Shown here in pieces: positions 9,213-18,105 of a DNA stretch of 34,436 nucleotides. Numbering within the stretch: the first letter of the stretch is position 1; each line of letters opens with the position of its first letter. Made by a program: the position numbers and the translations under genes. Location: the NCBI RefSeq assembly GCF_000485595.1, contig NW_014578479.1, positions 1-34,436 of the forward strand, read 5' to 3'. A model generated the notes under the pieces. That model saw only the letters and a list, made by a program, of their open reading frames with translations. It was not told the DNA's origin and ran no database searches. The DNA is from Priapulus caudatus. Its lineage: Eukaryota; Priapulida; Priapulimorpha; Priapulimorphida; Priapulidae.

Positions 9213-9814
9213 CTAATGGGGGGTTGGGAATAAAAGCCACCGGAAAAAAAATTTGAGGCCTGGCGTTCATGCGTGCGTGTTTGCGCGCGCGTGCGTGTGT
9301 GGGCGTTTGCTTTACGTTACCGCGTTAACCTGGCTACAATTGTAATCAACTGCCGTGCGTGCTTTAGTGTTAATTAATACGAACAAGAGTGATATTTTAG
9401 AAGAACAGCAATTTCGTTGTAACCAACTAGATGTACTTTAATGTTCTATATGACACATAACAACATTCCACAAATCAAGTTCTCCTCTCTCTTTTCCGAA
9501 ATCGAACTCCCTCCCCCCCCCCTCTCACCTGTATCTGCATCATCCCCTCTCTCACCTGTATCTGCATCATCCCCCCCCCCCCCCCCCTGTATCTAACTCT
9601 ATTTATGTGATTATAAGCAATGGTGCACCTAAACAATCAGCTGAGCAACTGTTGGCAGTGACAGAGATGTCACTGCCAATCTGAACCGCGCTTACATGAC
9701 AACGACGTACCACAAACATGGACGAGCCCAGTTCAGACGATGGACGACGCATGGACGCAACGAAACATTAATACTAACGGTAATTACATATATTACAACA
9801 TGGTTTGCACAGTC
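9213..9814. repeat. Low-complexity stretch: GT/GC run and C-rich minisatellite
   Basis: No gene seen. A GCGTGCGTG-like run lies at about 9268-9305. A C-rich repeat with the unit CTCTCACCTGTATCTGCATC occurs twice and partly a third time, separated by C runs of up to 16 (about 9505-9597). The rest is unique AT-rich DNA. Confidence 0.7.
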
Positions 9815-9930
9815 CTTGAAAAGTCCTTGAATTTGAGGGGAGTCCTTGAAAAGTACTTGAATTTAGTAAATGTTGATTTTGGGCTTGAAAAGCCCTTGAA
9901 TTTCATGAAAATGTCCTTGAATTTTTAGAA
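9815..9930. repeat. Degenerate CTTGAA repeats
   Basis: At least four imperfect copies of a (A/G)(T/G)(C/A)CTTGAA(AAGTCCTTGAATTT)-like unit occur here. Related CCTTGAA/CATTGAA motifs reappear at about 10460-10500. This looks like the end of an old dispersed element, now split by the MITE at 10116-10313. Confidence 0.55.
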
Positions 9931-10115
9931 AGAATCCTTGCCTGTAATAAAAAGAAATTTTGTACCATCGATAATGTGCAAACCTCCATAAAAATTGCGT
10001 TAAATGAGCTTAAAAAGCTATAGACACGATAGAAAGTTAAATGATGATCACAAATTACAGTAAGTCAGTAAAATCAGTCAGTAAATCAAGGTATGTTGTA
10101 GAAGTGACGCTGAAG

Positions 10116-10313
10116 GGGTCGTTGTCGTATCAGGTACTACATATATGTACCCGAGGTACATATAATTATGTATACACAAAGTGTACCAGACTTGTACTGC
10201 AGAAGTGTACCCTAACCCTAAACACACCTCATATAAAAATATAAACATAATATGACCTAAAACTTAAAACTACCTCGGGTACATATATGTAGTACCTGAT
10301 ACGACAACGACCC
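10116..10313. mobile_element. MITE-like element with 43-bp perfect inverted repeats
   Basis: Arm 10116-10158 (starting GGGTCGTTGTCGTATCAGG) is the perfect reverse complement of 10271-10313. A 112-bp AT-rich centre without coding capacity separates them. The size (198 bp) and perfect termini fit a young non-autonomous DNA transposon. AGAAGTGAC occurs on both sides close to the ends (10100 and 10322), but I cannot define a clean target-site duplication. Confidence 0.85.
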
Positions 10314-10548
10314 TTCGTGCAGAAGTGACAGTGTTTAGAAGGGTTTATTAATGTGATCCATGTAAGTGAGCTGACTGTTAGAGGTGACCGTGATTAAAAA
10401 TGGGGTTATTAAATTAATCCAGGTATGTTTTGTTCTGTGTATGAATTCCGATAAAATGTCCGATAAAATGTCCTTGAAAGGTCATTGAAAAATTTTCAGT
10501 CCTGTATGAACCATGTACAAGGCCCAAACATATAAAGTGTATTGTAAA

Positions 10549-10716
10549 TGTGCTGACAGCTAACCACAACAATGACAAACCAGTTTCAATGTTTATCCAA
10601 TCTTTGCTGACAATGTTAATCAGATGCTGACATCAGTATGGAGTGAACGACGTGTGATCGAATGAACATTGAATATTGAAACTGATTTGTGATTGTTGTG
10701 GTTAGCTGTCAGCACA
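10549..10716. mobile_element. Second foldback/MITE with ~47-bp inverted repeats
   Basis: Arm 10549-10595 begins TGTGCTGACAGCTAACCACA and pairs with 10670-10716, with about five mismatches. A 74-bp centre lies between. Total length is 168 bp, with no coding capacity. It is more diverged than the neighbouring MITE, so probably older. Confidence 0.8.
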
Positions 10717-10742
10717 GTAAAAAGATCGTGCCTTTACACGGG

Positions 10743-10816
10743 AATGCTGTAAAATTGTTATCAGTCATGCATGCAGTTATACTGAGGAGATGATTCTTCC
10801 GCGTTGTTGTAACAAT
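10743..10816 (+). repeat. 74-bp segment repeated exactly next to the assembly gap
   Basis: This segment (AATGCTGTAAAATTG through GTTGTTGTAACAAT) is identical to 13021-13094, which ends directly at the run of Ns. It is probably an assembly overlap or local misjoin rather than a functional repeat. Confidence 0.9.
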
Positions 10817-11375
10817 AAGTTGGTATCGCGGTAGCGAAGCGCGAGCACAAACGTAAAATGTTTATTGCCGTCCAGGCATTTCGATACTAGCATTCGTAGG
10901 AAATTGAATGTAAAAACTAAATGTTAAACCCAACCCGGTTATAAAGTTTCAGAATTAATATTGTAGCGATGCAAATTTATGTGACATAAAGTTAATTTCA
11001 GACGGTTGGATCATAAACTCTTCGAAGACCACTTAATTAGTACAAATGGTAGTAGAATGGCCATTGGAGTTATTAGCCGTGAGCCATTAGTCATTGGCCA
11101 TGAGCCATCAGAGTTACGGTCATTGGAGCCACACTAAGGAGGGCAGCCATAATAGTGCAACGCAGACAGAAATAAAGGAACCAGGAACGTTGCCAGCCAG
11201 TGGGTGGCGAGGAGTTTAGACTAGAGTTTGGAGGCGTGCCATAATGACGCAAGAGTGACGAGGTGGTCACTTGGCCGATCAATGTTCGAATGCCCACCAA
11301 TAGGAAAGATGGGCGAGAGGACCGGACTGCGACTGCGAGGGGAAACACGTGTCCTCCGAAAAGGGCATGGCCGCA
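10817..11375. other. Upstream region of the TATA box, no gene
   Basis: No coding content recognised. A short run of GAGCCATTAGTCATTGGCCA-like repeats lies at about 11058-11130. The stretch up to 11375 is purine-rich on the plus strand. It is either the promoter-proximal region of the ANAPC10 copy or the 5' part of a solo LTR. Antisense open frames here are low complexity. Confidence 0.45.
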
Positions 11376-11383
11376 TATAAAAG
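11376..11383 (+). promoter_or_regulatory. TATA box (TATAAAAG)
   Basis: A consensus TATAAAAG lies in a GC/purine-rich context (CCGCATATAAAAGGGGAAGG), about 570 bases before the ANAPC10 start codon. It could drive the ANAPC10 copy, with a 5' untranslated intron ending at a pyrimidine-rich acceptor (CTTCTGTTGGCAG, about 11854-11866). It could also be the promoter of a solo LTR, since such boxes are typical of LTRs. Confidence 0.55.
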
Positions 11384-11946
11384 GGGAAGGCCGGGAGAGT
11401 GAAAGGAAAAAGGAGATGTATGGGGAAGATGTATGGAAGAGTGAAGGGGGAGAGTGACTCGAGGGTAAGACTGACGATTGCAAATATGCTGTGCATCAAG
11501 TAAAGAACCTTTTCCTGTGACAGCCTGCTGTTCGCCTTATACGAGACGTGTAGTTTTTCAACATTACAATATGACAGTGACAGTAAATATAATTCCTACA
11601 TCTCTAATTCGACTGACCCTTGCTACACTAGGAGTCACGTGCTCAGGTGCATGCTACTCACGAAATCTTTCTTGGAGAGTGGAGTGAAATAAATAGATTT
11701 CCTGAATTCTCGTTCTCTAGTTTTCCTATTAGTATAATTAGTTTTGAGTGTGTAAGTATGTAACACTTCTTCAATCACACAACAGTAAATAAGTTACAAT
11801 TGCTTGTTTTGCTTATATTCGTAGTGCTATCACGCACATAAATGCCTATATCCTTCTGTTGGCAGGTAGTTGCTGATGGATGCTTCCTTTACTGCACACT
11901 CCATTTCAATCATAACTGTGATTCTCAGTGCTTCCATTATTCCCAC

Positions 11947-12498
11947 ATGGCTGTAAGACCCGCAGTAGACATCGACCCGACAAAGGATGAAAAAACTGGC
12001 AAGGTGAGGGAGGTGGGATCGCTGGCCGTTTGGTCGCTCTCATCTTGTAAACCAGGATTCGGCGTAGACCAACTGCGGGATGACAATTTGGACACTTACT
12101 GGCAGTCTGACGGACCACAGCCACACTTAGTGAATATCCAGTTTCGTCGCAAGATGACCATACAGGATGTAGCGATATACGCTGACTATAAGTCGGACGA
12201 GAGCTACACACCAAGCCGGATTTCAGTGAGAATTGGCAACCACTTCAATGACTTGCAAGAAATTGAGATTGTCGATTTGAACGAACCTACCGGTTGGGTT
12301 GTGATTCCGCTAACAGATGTGAGCGACAGACCTATTCGCACGTTCATGGTGCAGATTGCTGTGCTGTCGAACCATCAGAATGGACGTGACACCCATATGA
12401 GGCAGATAAAAATTCACTCACCTGTCAATGATGGTTCTGTGTCAAAATTTCCCAACTTCACCAGTCTTGAGTGCTCTCAGTTCACCTGTATACGGTGA
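11947..12498 (+). CDS. ANAPC10: Anaphase-promoting complex subunit 10 (DOC domain), intronless
   Basis: APC10/Doc1 is a core subunit of the nuclear APC/C ubiquitin ligase; it helps form the D-box degron receptor with the co-activator. The frame is 183 residues, close to the usual ~185, and fully open. Near-invariant blocks are present: SLAVWSLSSCKPGFGVDQLR, DDNLDTYWQSDGPQPHLVNI, YADYKSDESYTPSRISVR and LSNHQNGRDTHMRQIKI. The chain ends in Ile-Arg, the C-terminal IR tail that docks on the APC3-type TPR subunit. I chose ATG 11947 because the upstream in-frame residues (from 11842) are Cys/His-rich and unlike the family; they lie after a likely splice acceptor. No intron interrupts the frame. It is either a lineage that lost introns here or a retrocopy kept intact by selection. 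It is the only convincing host gene in the window. Confidence 0.93.
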   Translation: MAVRPAVDIDPTKDEKTGKVREVGSLAVWSLSSCKPGFGVDQLRDDNLDTYWQSDGPQPHLVNIQFRRKMTIQDVAIYADYKSDESYTPSRISVRIGNHFNDLQEIEIVDLNEPTGWVVIPLTDVSDRPIRTFMVQIAVLSNHQNGRDTHMRQIKIHSPVNDGSVSKFPNFTSLECSQFTCIR

Positions 12499-12752
12499 CA
12501 GTTGACATATAAAATGTGGCATTACTGTACGTATCTTTAAAACGTCATGCAGCGATTGCTAAAACAAACTGATGACAGAAAGCATTTCTTCTGGCAGTTA
12601 AAGCCATGATATACTTGCAATACAAGTCGAATTACGCAGTAGTATGTTTTAATTATCGACTCACAGAAGATGTTTATGCTTCTGTGTATAATTTCGTGGG
12701 AGCCTAACGAGGTGTTGTAAGATTATTGATATTGCAAAAGGATTAATTGAAT

Positions 12753-12758
12753 AATAAA
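12753..12758 (+). terminator. Poly(A) signal AATAAA
   Basis: A canonical AATAAA lies 255 bases after the ANAPC10 stop, a reasonable 3' UTR length. No downstream A-tract typical of a processed pseudogene is seen nearby. Confidence 0.55.
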
Positions 12759-12891
12759 TCGTTCAATGAATTATCTCCACAAACTTTCTTTGCATACTTA
12801 TACATTGTTTTCTTACACTACGTGTTATCACATGTTATTGGGCATATGTGAAATCATAGTAATCGCTCCCACTCTGGAACAATTATGTTGC

Positions 12892-12987
12892 AATATATAT
12901 GTTGACACCCTTCTTCATGGCTCTCCAGTTGTAAATGTTATAAACTCTAACAAAAACATGACGAGCACTTATCGATATTACTACAAC
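12892..12987 (+). repeat. 96-bp segment identical to 23765-23860
   Basis: From AATATATATGTTGACACCC to TATTACTACAAC, the DNA 3' of ANAPC10 is repeated exactly at 23765-23860. There it is joined directly to the inverted-repeat arm. Both copies diverge at the same base on the right side. Confidence 0.9.
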
Positions 12988-13094
12988 TTACCATAATTTA
13001 CTTACTACCAACTTACAACGAATGCTGTAAAATTGTTATCAGTCATGCATGCAGTTATACTGAGGAGATGATTCTTCCGCGTTGTTGTAACAAT

Positions 13095-13104
13095 NNNNNN
13101 NNNN
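13095..13104. other. Assembly gap (10 N)
   Basis: Ten Ns. The left contig end repeats 10743-10816. The right side opens in the middle of a transposase coding frame, so real sequence is missing or misjoined here. Confidence 0.99.
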
Positions 13105-13105
13105 A

Positions 13106-13806
13106 TATTTACTAACAAGCAGGCTAAACCAGGATTGTGTTGAAAACTTGTTTTCAGTAATTCGCGGAAAGGGGGCTAACAGGGACAATCCTGATTCAAT
13201 GCAGTTTCGAACAGCACTAAGGCAAGTTATGGTAGACAGTGTATTATTAACTAGTGATAATAGCAACTGCAAGGAAGATGTTGATTCTTTCCTTTTCCAC
13301 CTGACCTCTCACCCACATGATTCGTCCAGAAGTGATCACTCTGTCACCAATGAGGTCCCCAGTGACACAACCCAACCAATGTCACCATCAATGACAACGA
13401 ACATTATTAGTATACATAAAGCAAATATCATGGTATATATTGCCGGGTATGTGTCAAGGAAATTGCATGAGAAAGTATGCAATACTTGCCAATCATTTTT
13501 GCGCGGAAACATCAGTGAGCATGATACATGCCATATTTTAATGGTTCAGAAGAACTATGGGGACACAGCTGGAGAGGGATTTTTCCCCCCAGCCAGGAAG
13601 TGTTTCATGCTTGCACTTTACTAGAATTAGAATTTAGAGACGTAATTCCAAAGGTTATGCACATGAGTAAGGTACGCAGCCTTCTCATCCGTCACTTATT
13701 ACCGACAGCACAGTCACTTGCGTGTTCAAATAAAGTATGCAAAGCCCAAGAATTAATAACAAGCTTGTTTGTAAATATCCGCCTCCATATATATATGTGT
13801 TGGTAA
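13106..13806 (+). pseudogene. P-element/THAP9-like transposase, C-terminal part
   Basis: The frame enters directly from the gap with LLTSRLNQDCVENLFSVIRG, then NRDNPDSMQFRTALRQVMVD. This is the conserved 'QDxxENxFSxIR' region of P-element/THAP9-family transposases. It continues through MVYIAGYVSRKLHEKVCNTC, the conserved GYVxxKL and CxxC block. The frame breaks at about 13612, where a shift by one restores homology (LLELEFRDVIPKVMH to SLFVNIRLHIYMCW). It ends at 13806. This family cuts and pastes DNA in the nucleus using an N-terminal THAP finger and an RNase H-like core, neither of which is on this strand here. Truncation at the gap and one frameshift make it a pseudogene fragment. Confidence 0.75.
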
Positions 13807-13829
13807 ATATTGAGCCTCTAAGGGTAAAG

Positions 13830-14180
13830 CCATACGTCCCGTACATCTCAGTTTAACGTCACACATCTCAATCTACTGACTACTGTCACATAAGTACATC
13901 TCGTTCTACAGCAACATACGTACATCGCATTCTACAGTCACATACGTAACATACATCTCAATCTACACTCACCTACGCCCAATTCACATACGTACATCTT
14001 AATCTACAGTCACATACGTGCATTTCAGTCTACAATCACATACGTACATGTCAATCAACAGTCACATGCTTACATCGCAGTCTACAGTCACATCATACGT
14101 ACAATACATGTCAATCTATAGTACAGTCAAAGGTACAGTGAGTCACATGCGTACATCTCAGTCTACAGTCACATACGTAT
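13830..14180. repeat. Minisatellite, ~28-32-bp unit
   Basis: About a dozen degenerate copies of a unit close to TACATCTCAGTCTACAGTCA plus CATACG, of variable length. No coding potential. Units are directly adjacent and variable, without conserved spacers of equal length, so this is not a CRISPR array. Confidence 0.85.
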
Positions 14181-14229
14181 AGTTAAACTGCACTGCTAAT
14201 ACCAATATACGATTTAAATTAAATACAAC

Positions 14230-14348
14230 CTTTCAAGATCCTTGGGAAATCTAAAAAACGATAATCCTGGTGAGGTGTAGCGCCGATTATAACACAAGTA
14301 CGCTGAACAAGCAGCACCGCCTTGCTTTGTCTTCTTAGCAGCAGCCAT
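14230..14348 (-). CDS. THAP-type zinc finger, first exon only (fragment)
   Basis: Reading leftward from ATG at 14348, the peptide is short and basic (MAAAKKTKQGG), then ACSAYLCYNRR and GLSFFRFPKD. The GLSFxRFPKD block with the upstream CX4C is the signature of the N-terminal half of the THAP C2CH DNA-binding finger. The second half (Trp, CX2H) is not found. A GT donor-like site (GAAAG/GTTGTA) follows at 14229, the usual place for the first intron in THAP genes. THAP fingers head P-element transposases, but the transposase piece at 13106-13806 is on the other strand and converges on this exon. It is either an orphan exon or the start of a separate copy. Confidence 0.6.
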
Positions 14349-14510
14349 GATCGCTGCAAATAGCCTATCAACGCGGCCGCAGTGCGGCAGCACTGTTGAG
14401 GCAATTACACTATTTCTGGCGAGTGTCACCTCTTATCATTATAAGCTCTTTGCTAACAGTATTATACTGTTTCTTGTAGGTTATATTTACTGTCTCACGA
14501 ACATGAAATT

Positions 14511-14767
14511 CAGACGTTTGTTTTTTGTACCGGCACGTTCATTGTGTGTCATTACCGATTTCATATTTTTCCTCAATTCCAGGAAAGTTTTGCTGTCGCT
14601 CTCTCATAGTCCAGCGGTGCCCACCCCCTACATTTCAGTAGTGATTAGCACCACGCGACTGAAACAATCGTGCACCCCCCTACTTCAATCAATGCCGCCC
14701 CCAGCCAGCAGGCACGTATGCAGCGTCGATGTGTACAGCTACAGACGCGTGCCTCGCGAGCCGCTTT
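14511..14767 (+). repeat. Dispersed repeat, copy a (partner 16065-16327)
   Basis: This aligns in direct orientation with 16065-16327. Shared blocks include TGTGTCATT, TTTTCCTCAATTCC(A/T)GGAA, CCAGCGGTGCCCACCC and TACTTCAATCA, then a GCTGCTTTTTT-type end. It is clearly diverged. The open frame across it (14347-14835) looks like chance. Confidence 0.65.
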
Positions 14768-15394
14768 TTTCGGCGACCTTTGAAAATATAACGTGGGAAT
14801 GTCGTACGATAGCGCCCTGGTTCAAAGGATGTTAGGAATATTACACAACTAGAAATTTTTTAGTTGTCCAATCGGGCAACTAGCCAAACGAATAAGTTGT
14901 CCGATATAGAATTTCACTTGTCCTGAGCCTCATATCAATATCAGCGTTGGTAACCTACGAGTTGCGAGTGGGGTTCTGGGATAGTAAGCATTGCCAGATA
15001 TTTATCATTTGCAACTCGCGTTAGTAAGTCGACTATAACTATTAACTTTAAAAAACCTCAACGCTTAACTATTTTGCCCGTGAATTACCTGTCGTGAAAA
15101 AGGTTAAAATACTATAGGTTGGCTGTTTGGGCCGGCTGACTGTACCTCTCACAAAGCCCTAGAGTCGACTGCTTGATCAGCAAGAAATGTCACCTATGTT
15201 TAACTGGTAACGTCCCAGTTGGCCTACTCCCATTTCGCCTACACCCATTTCGCCTACTCAGAATCTGCAATATTCCCATTTCGCCTACTTCCATTATGCA
15301 GTGACGGATCCAGAAGTGAATTTGAGGGGGGGAGGGAATCATGCGAGCTCGAGGTCCCCCTGGCTACACGCCTGGTCGAAACAGGCTGGCCCTG
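14768..15394. other. Unassigned stretch with short repeats
   Basis: No gene seen. A small palindrome-rich patch lies at 14850-14920 (ACAACTA...TTAGTTGT). The phrase CCCATTTCGCCTAC recurs three times between 15228 and 15288. Confidence 0.5.
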
Positions 15395-15475
15395 GTTGTT
15401 CAAAAGTGGATAGCGCTATCCACTGGATAAATCACTATCCAGTGAATACGACTGAATTATCCACTTTTGAACAAC
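15395..15475. mobile_element. Short foldback repeat, 17-bp perfect termini
   Basis: GTTGTTCAAAAGTGGAT at 15395-15411 pairs exactly with ATCCACTTTTGAACAAC at 15459-15475. Nested complementary TATCCACTGGATA and TATCCAGTG blocks lie in the centre. This is a compact foldback MITE. The motif resembles a repeat I recall as common in marine invertebrate genomes, but I cannot verify that here. Confidence 0.8.
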
Positions 15476-16064
15476 TGCTTCAGTCCTGGTCATTAAGTGT
15501 CTTAGTCTAGTAATCCATTCTTTCAAAGACCCAAATAGCATTTCTTTTCGCCAGTTTATAAACCATATTGCTGTAGGTTTTACTTTCGTTGCGGTATCTT
15601 TGCCGTAAATTTGGTAAGAAGAAGTTTTGATCATCCATTTTTTAATTAACAACTCGCAGCTCGCATGCGACCCACACTCTATCAATATAGTTTCACCTTA
15701 TAGTATATTTATTTGAATTTTTTGCACATTGCTTTATAACATTTTACTCGTTACATTCACACTAGTATACAAATTGAACAATGAAAAATGACTCATCACT
15801 CATGACTCTTGACTCAACCCAAATTATTTTGAAATATAGGTAATAAATTTTGTGCAAAAAATGCTCCAAAATAAGGCTCAGATTGGACCAGAGAGCATCT
15901 AAAACCTCTGAGCTTCCAGGGCCCCAAGGCAGGCCCTGGACCCCGGCTGCAAGTGACTTCACGCTTCGTGCTCGTGATGTTATGCTTAATGGCTAAAGTA
16001 GGCCCTACTCCTCTAAAGTTCCCAGTTTTACATGTTTGAATTTTAGGTTGTGGACCACCCTGTA
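15476..16064. other. Unassigned non-coding stretch
   Basis: No recognisable gene or repeat with clear boundaries. Short open frames exist on the minus strand but show no family motif I recognise. Confidence 0.5.
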
Positions 16065-16327
16065 GCAACGTTTCTTTTTGCATGCTGGCACACTCGTGTG
16101 TCATTCCCAATTGCAGCGTTTTCCTCAATTCCTGGAAGGTTTTGCTGTTGCTTCCTCATACCAGCGGTGCCCACCCTTACATATATACAGCAATAAGCAT
16201 GCCCACGTGACTGTAACAATCAGTGCATTCGCCCCCCCCCCTCCCGTACTTCAATCATTGATTCAATGCCAGCAAGTACATATATGCAGCCACAGACGTG
16301 GGTAACAGGGGTGTCACGGGCTGCTTT
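16065..16327 (+). repeat. Dispersed repeat, copy b (partner 14511-14767)
   Basis: This is the diverged direct repeat of 14511-14767, bounded on the right by a T-rich run after GGGCTGCTTTTTT. The two copies flank about 1.3 kb containing the foldback repeat at 15395-15475. Confidence 0.65.
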
Positions 16328-16507
16328 TTTTCTTTTTTTTTCTTTTGCGTGAATGCGTAGGGCATGTGGGAGTGCGGGAGAATGGGTCCAGCTGCGTGAG
16401 TCTCCCGCGAAATGCGGGAGACTTGGTAGGTCTGCTAACAGAGTAAGATTTAAACTAAAAGGGGAAATTTTAATTTCGGGGCAGTCCTCACCAAAAGACA
16501 AAATCCT

Positions 16508-16530
16508 TTACTGGACATTCGGTCCAGTAA
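16508..16530. repeat. Short hairpin TTACTGGAC/GTCCAGTAA
   Basis: A perfect 9-bp inverted repeat with a 5-base loop lies just past the end of the hAT fragment. The ACTGGACC motif recurs at 16563-16570, so this is probably the end of a small dispersed repeat. Confidence 0.6.
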
Positions 16531-16541
16531 AAAATAGATTT

Positions 16542-16985
16542 TTACCAGACCGAATGATATGTTACTGGACCAAAAAAATATTGAAACATTAAAACACATT
16601 CACATCTCTGTTGCTTTTCCTTTGTGGACATATCTAACATTTCAAAGCTGAAAAAGCTAGCATCGTTTATTTTTTCATCCATTTCGTGACGCGTACAATC
16701 AGCAATGCATTTGATAATGCCAGCTTTGTCATTAATGTAGGTTTCACCTATTTCTAGGCCTTTGGCCTTGTCCAGTTGTGTGATCCAGGTATAATCAGTC
16801 AACGGTCTGCTACGTTTAGCAGTGACATGAGCATTTCTGAATAAATAACCTAGTTTCTGCCTGTCAGCTGCCTTGATTGCTTGCAGAGCTCGGCCAGCCC
16901 TTGACATAGCAATATCATGTTGGCTGCTTGTAGCTGCCTTCCTTAATTTCATAGCTTTCACATGATATTTACTCTGCTCATGGTC
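16542..16985 (-). pseudogene. hAT-type transposase-like fragment (KIAA1586/ZNF862-like)
   Basis: Reading leftward, DHEQSKYHVKAMK looks like the His-containing end of a BED/TTF-like zinc finger. It is followed by LGYLFRNAHVTAKRSRPLTD, IGETYINDKAGIIKCIAD and NDASFFSFEMLDMSTKE. In KIAA1586/ZNF862-type proteins, which derive from hAT transposases, the equivalent order is 'lfrtAyylakn.rPf', 'Y.n..a...i..i', 'ffsil.DgStD'. The catalytic-region hallmark after FFS is altered here (FEMLDMST). Sequence past about 16600 (QYFFGPVTYHSVW) is probably not part of the protein. It is a short N-terminal fragment, so not functional. Confidence 0.5.
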
Positions 16986-17544
16986 AGTACTTCTTAGTTA
17001 TTGCATCCTTTAATGAAATAATTCTGTCCTCTAAGCTTAAAGCTTGAACCTACAAACTTCCCATGATAGTTCACACACACGTCGCATGTCATCATTTTCT
17101 TATCTTTTATCATATAACAGCCAATCTCTTCCTATCGCTTTCCCACACCATAGATTAATTTGGTACACGCGTATATAAGATAGCCATAGGCAGGGATATT
17201 AGGGTTAGGCTAGTGGGTGGTACTGACGTACCCGTAGCCTCTGCGTAATTAATTGATGTAATGGAGACACGGTCTGGTAAAGCCAAATTTCTTGTCGGAC
17301 CTGTGCAAAAATCACCGGTTTTGTCTGACGGTCCGACGCTTTTGGCGAGGACTGCGGGGTGCCTCAGATGCAGTCCGAAACATTAAAAAAAATTAATTTT
17401 GATGGGGGAGACCCCCAGAACCCCCTCTACCTCTCTCCCACTGCGTCTGCCTGCAGAATCCACATTTGTGCCTACTGCACGCCTTTGAATCTATCATGCG
17501 CGTTTTTTCCCCAAACTGGCCATTACCTCAATGGTCGAATTTTC
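16986..17544. other. Unassigned stretch between hAT fragment and inverted-repeat arm
   Basis: No gene recognised. GGCGAGGACTGC (17343-17354) resembles the reverse complement of GGCAGTCCTCACC near 16482, a weak sign that both belong to one dispersed element around the hAT fragment. Confidence 0.4.
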
Positions 17545-17872
17545 CCGAAGAAGAAACCCTGGTATATTATTATAGTAGATTCTTAAATAATAGCATATAC
17601 CTACAAATTTCTATAATTTCGCATTCACGTTTGTCATAAAACAACATTGAATTTCAAAATCTTTATTTTTGGGCGCTGCCATGACACCCACGACCGTGCT
17701 GCCACCCTGAGAAAGTTGCGCGCATTTACCAATTTATTTTGAAGTTACAGACCGAGGGCTAATCACAAAAGTGTAATTTTAAAATTAATACCTAAATGCT
17801 ATTAAAAAACTGAACGATATTCATTTTAGACCAAATTCAACCATATTATAACTGAAACTAAGTATTGTTTAT
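17545..17872. repeat. Left arm of the long inverted-repeat element (copy 2), split by an LTR element
   Basis: This is the reverse complement of about 21690-22015 (roughly 75-80 percent identity) and of 3330-3652 in copy 1. The arm stops at 17872, directly at the Gypsy-A 5' LTR, and resumes after the 3' LTR near 20648. The last five bases, TTTAT, are repeated at 20648-20652, which fits a target-site duplication. Confidence 0.75.
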
Positions 17873-18038
17873 TGTCATGTATTGCGTCCACTAGATGGCG
17901 TGACTAGTCTAAAATAAACAAGTTGAGTGACCGCCAAAATGCCGTGCATGTTTTGTTTGTGAACCTACACAGAAACACTTGAATAGATACACAGAAACAC
18001 TTGGACAGAGGCCAAGACATAACACAGAGGCCAAGACG
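17873..18038 (+). repeat. 5' LTR of Gypsy-A (copy 2)
   Basis: This 166-bp sequence nearly matches 2067-2232. Flanks fit a 5' LTR: TTTAT on the left and a primer-binding-site-like TGGCGTC on the right. It is clean sequence, unlike the internal region that follows. A tandem CACAGAAACACTTG motif occurs twice inside. Confidence 0.88.
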
Positions 18039-18056
18039 TGGCGTCAGAAACGGGAT
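18039..18056 (+). other. Primer binding site
   Basis: TGGCGTCAGAAACGGGAT starts directly after the LTR with TGG, as expected for the tRNA-primed start of minus-strand synthesis. It resembles the tRNA-Leu-type sites of some animal Gypsy elements, but I cannot assign the tRNA with confidence. Confidence 0.6.
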
Positions 18057-18105
18057 CAAGCAAGTAGAGTTCTCCCAAGTACATGCACGAAGTACTCACA
18101 TCGAA

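Noticed and set aside
11091-11499. Antisense frames of 92-130 residues opposite the TATA box
   Set aside because: Ser/Pro/Phe-rich products of a purine-rich strand, overlapping in different frames, with no family motif.
11842-11946. N-terminal extension of the ANAPC10 frame
   Set aside because: The 35 extra residues are Cys/His/Phe-rich and unlike the family; a likely splice acceptor lies inside, and ATG 11947 gives the usual length.
13830-14180. CRISPR-like array
   Set aside because: Units are contiguous, variable and lack distinct unique spacers; eukaryotic context. It is a minisatellite.
14347-14835. 162-residue plus-strand frame
   Set aside because: It overlaps the THAP exon antisense and then a dispersed repeat whose other copy does not keep the frame.
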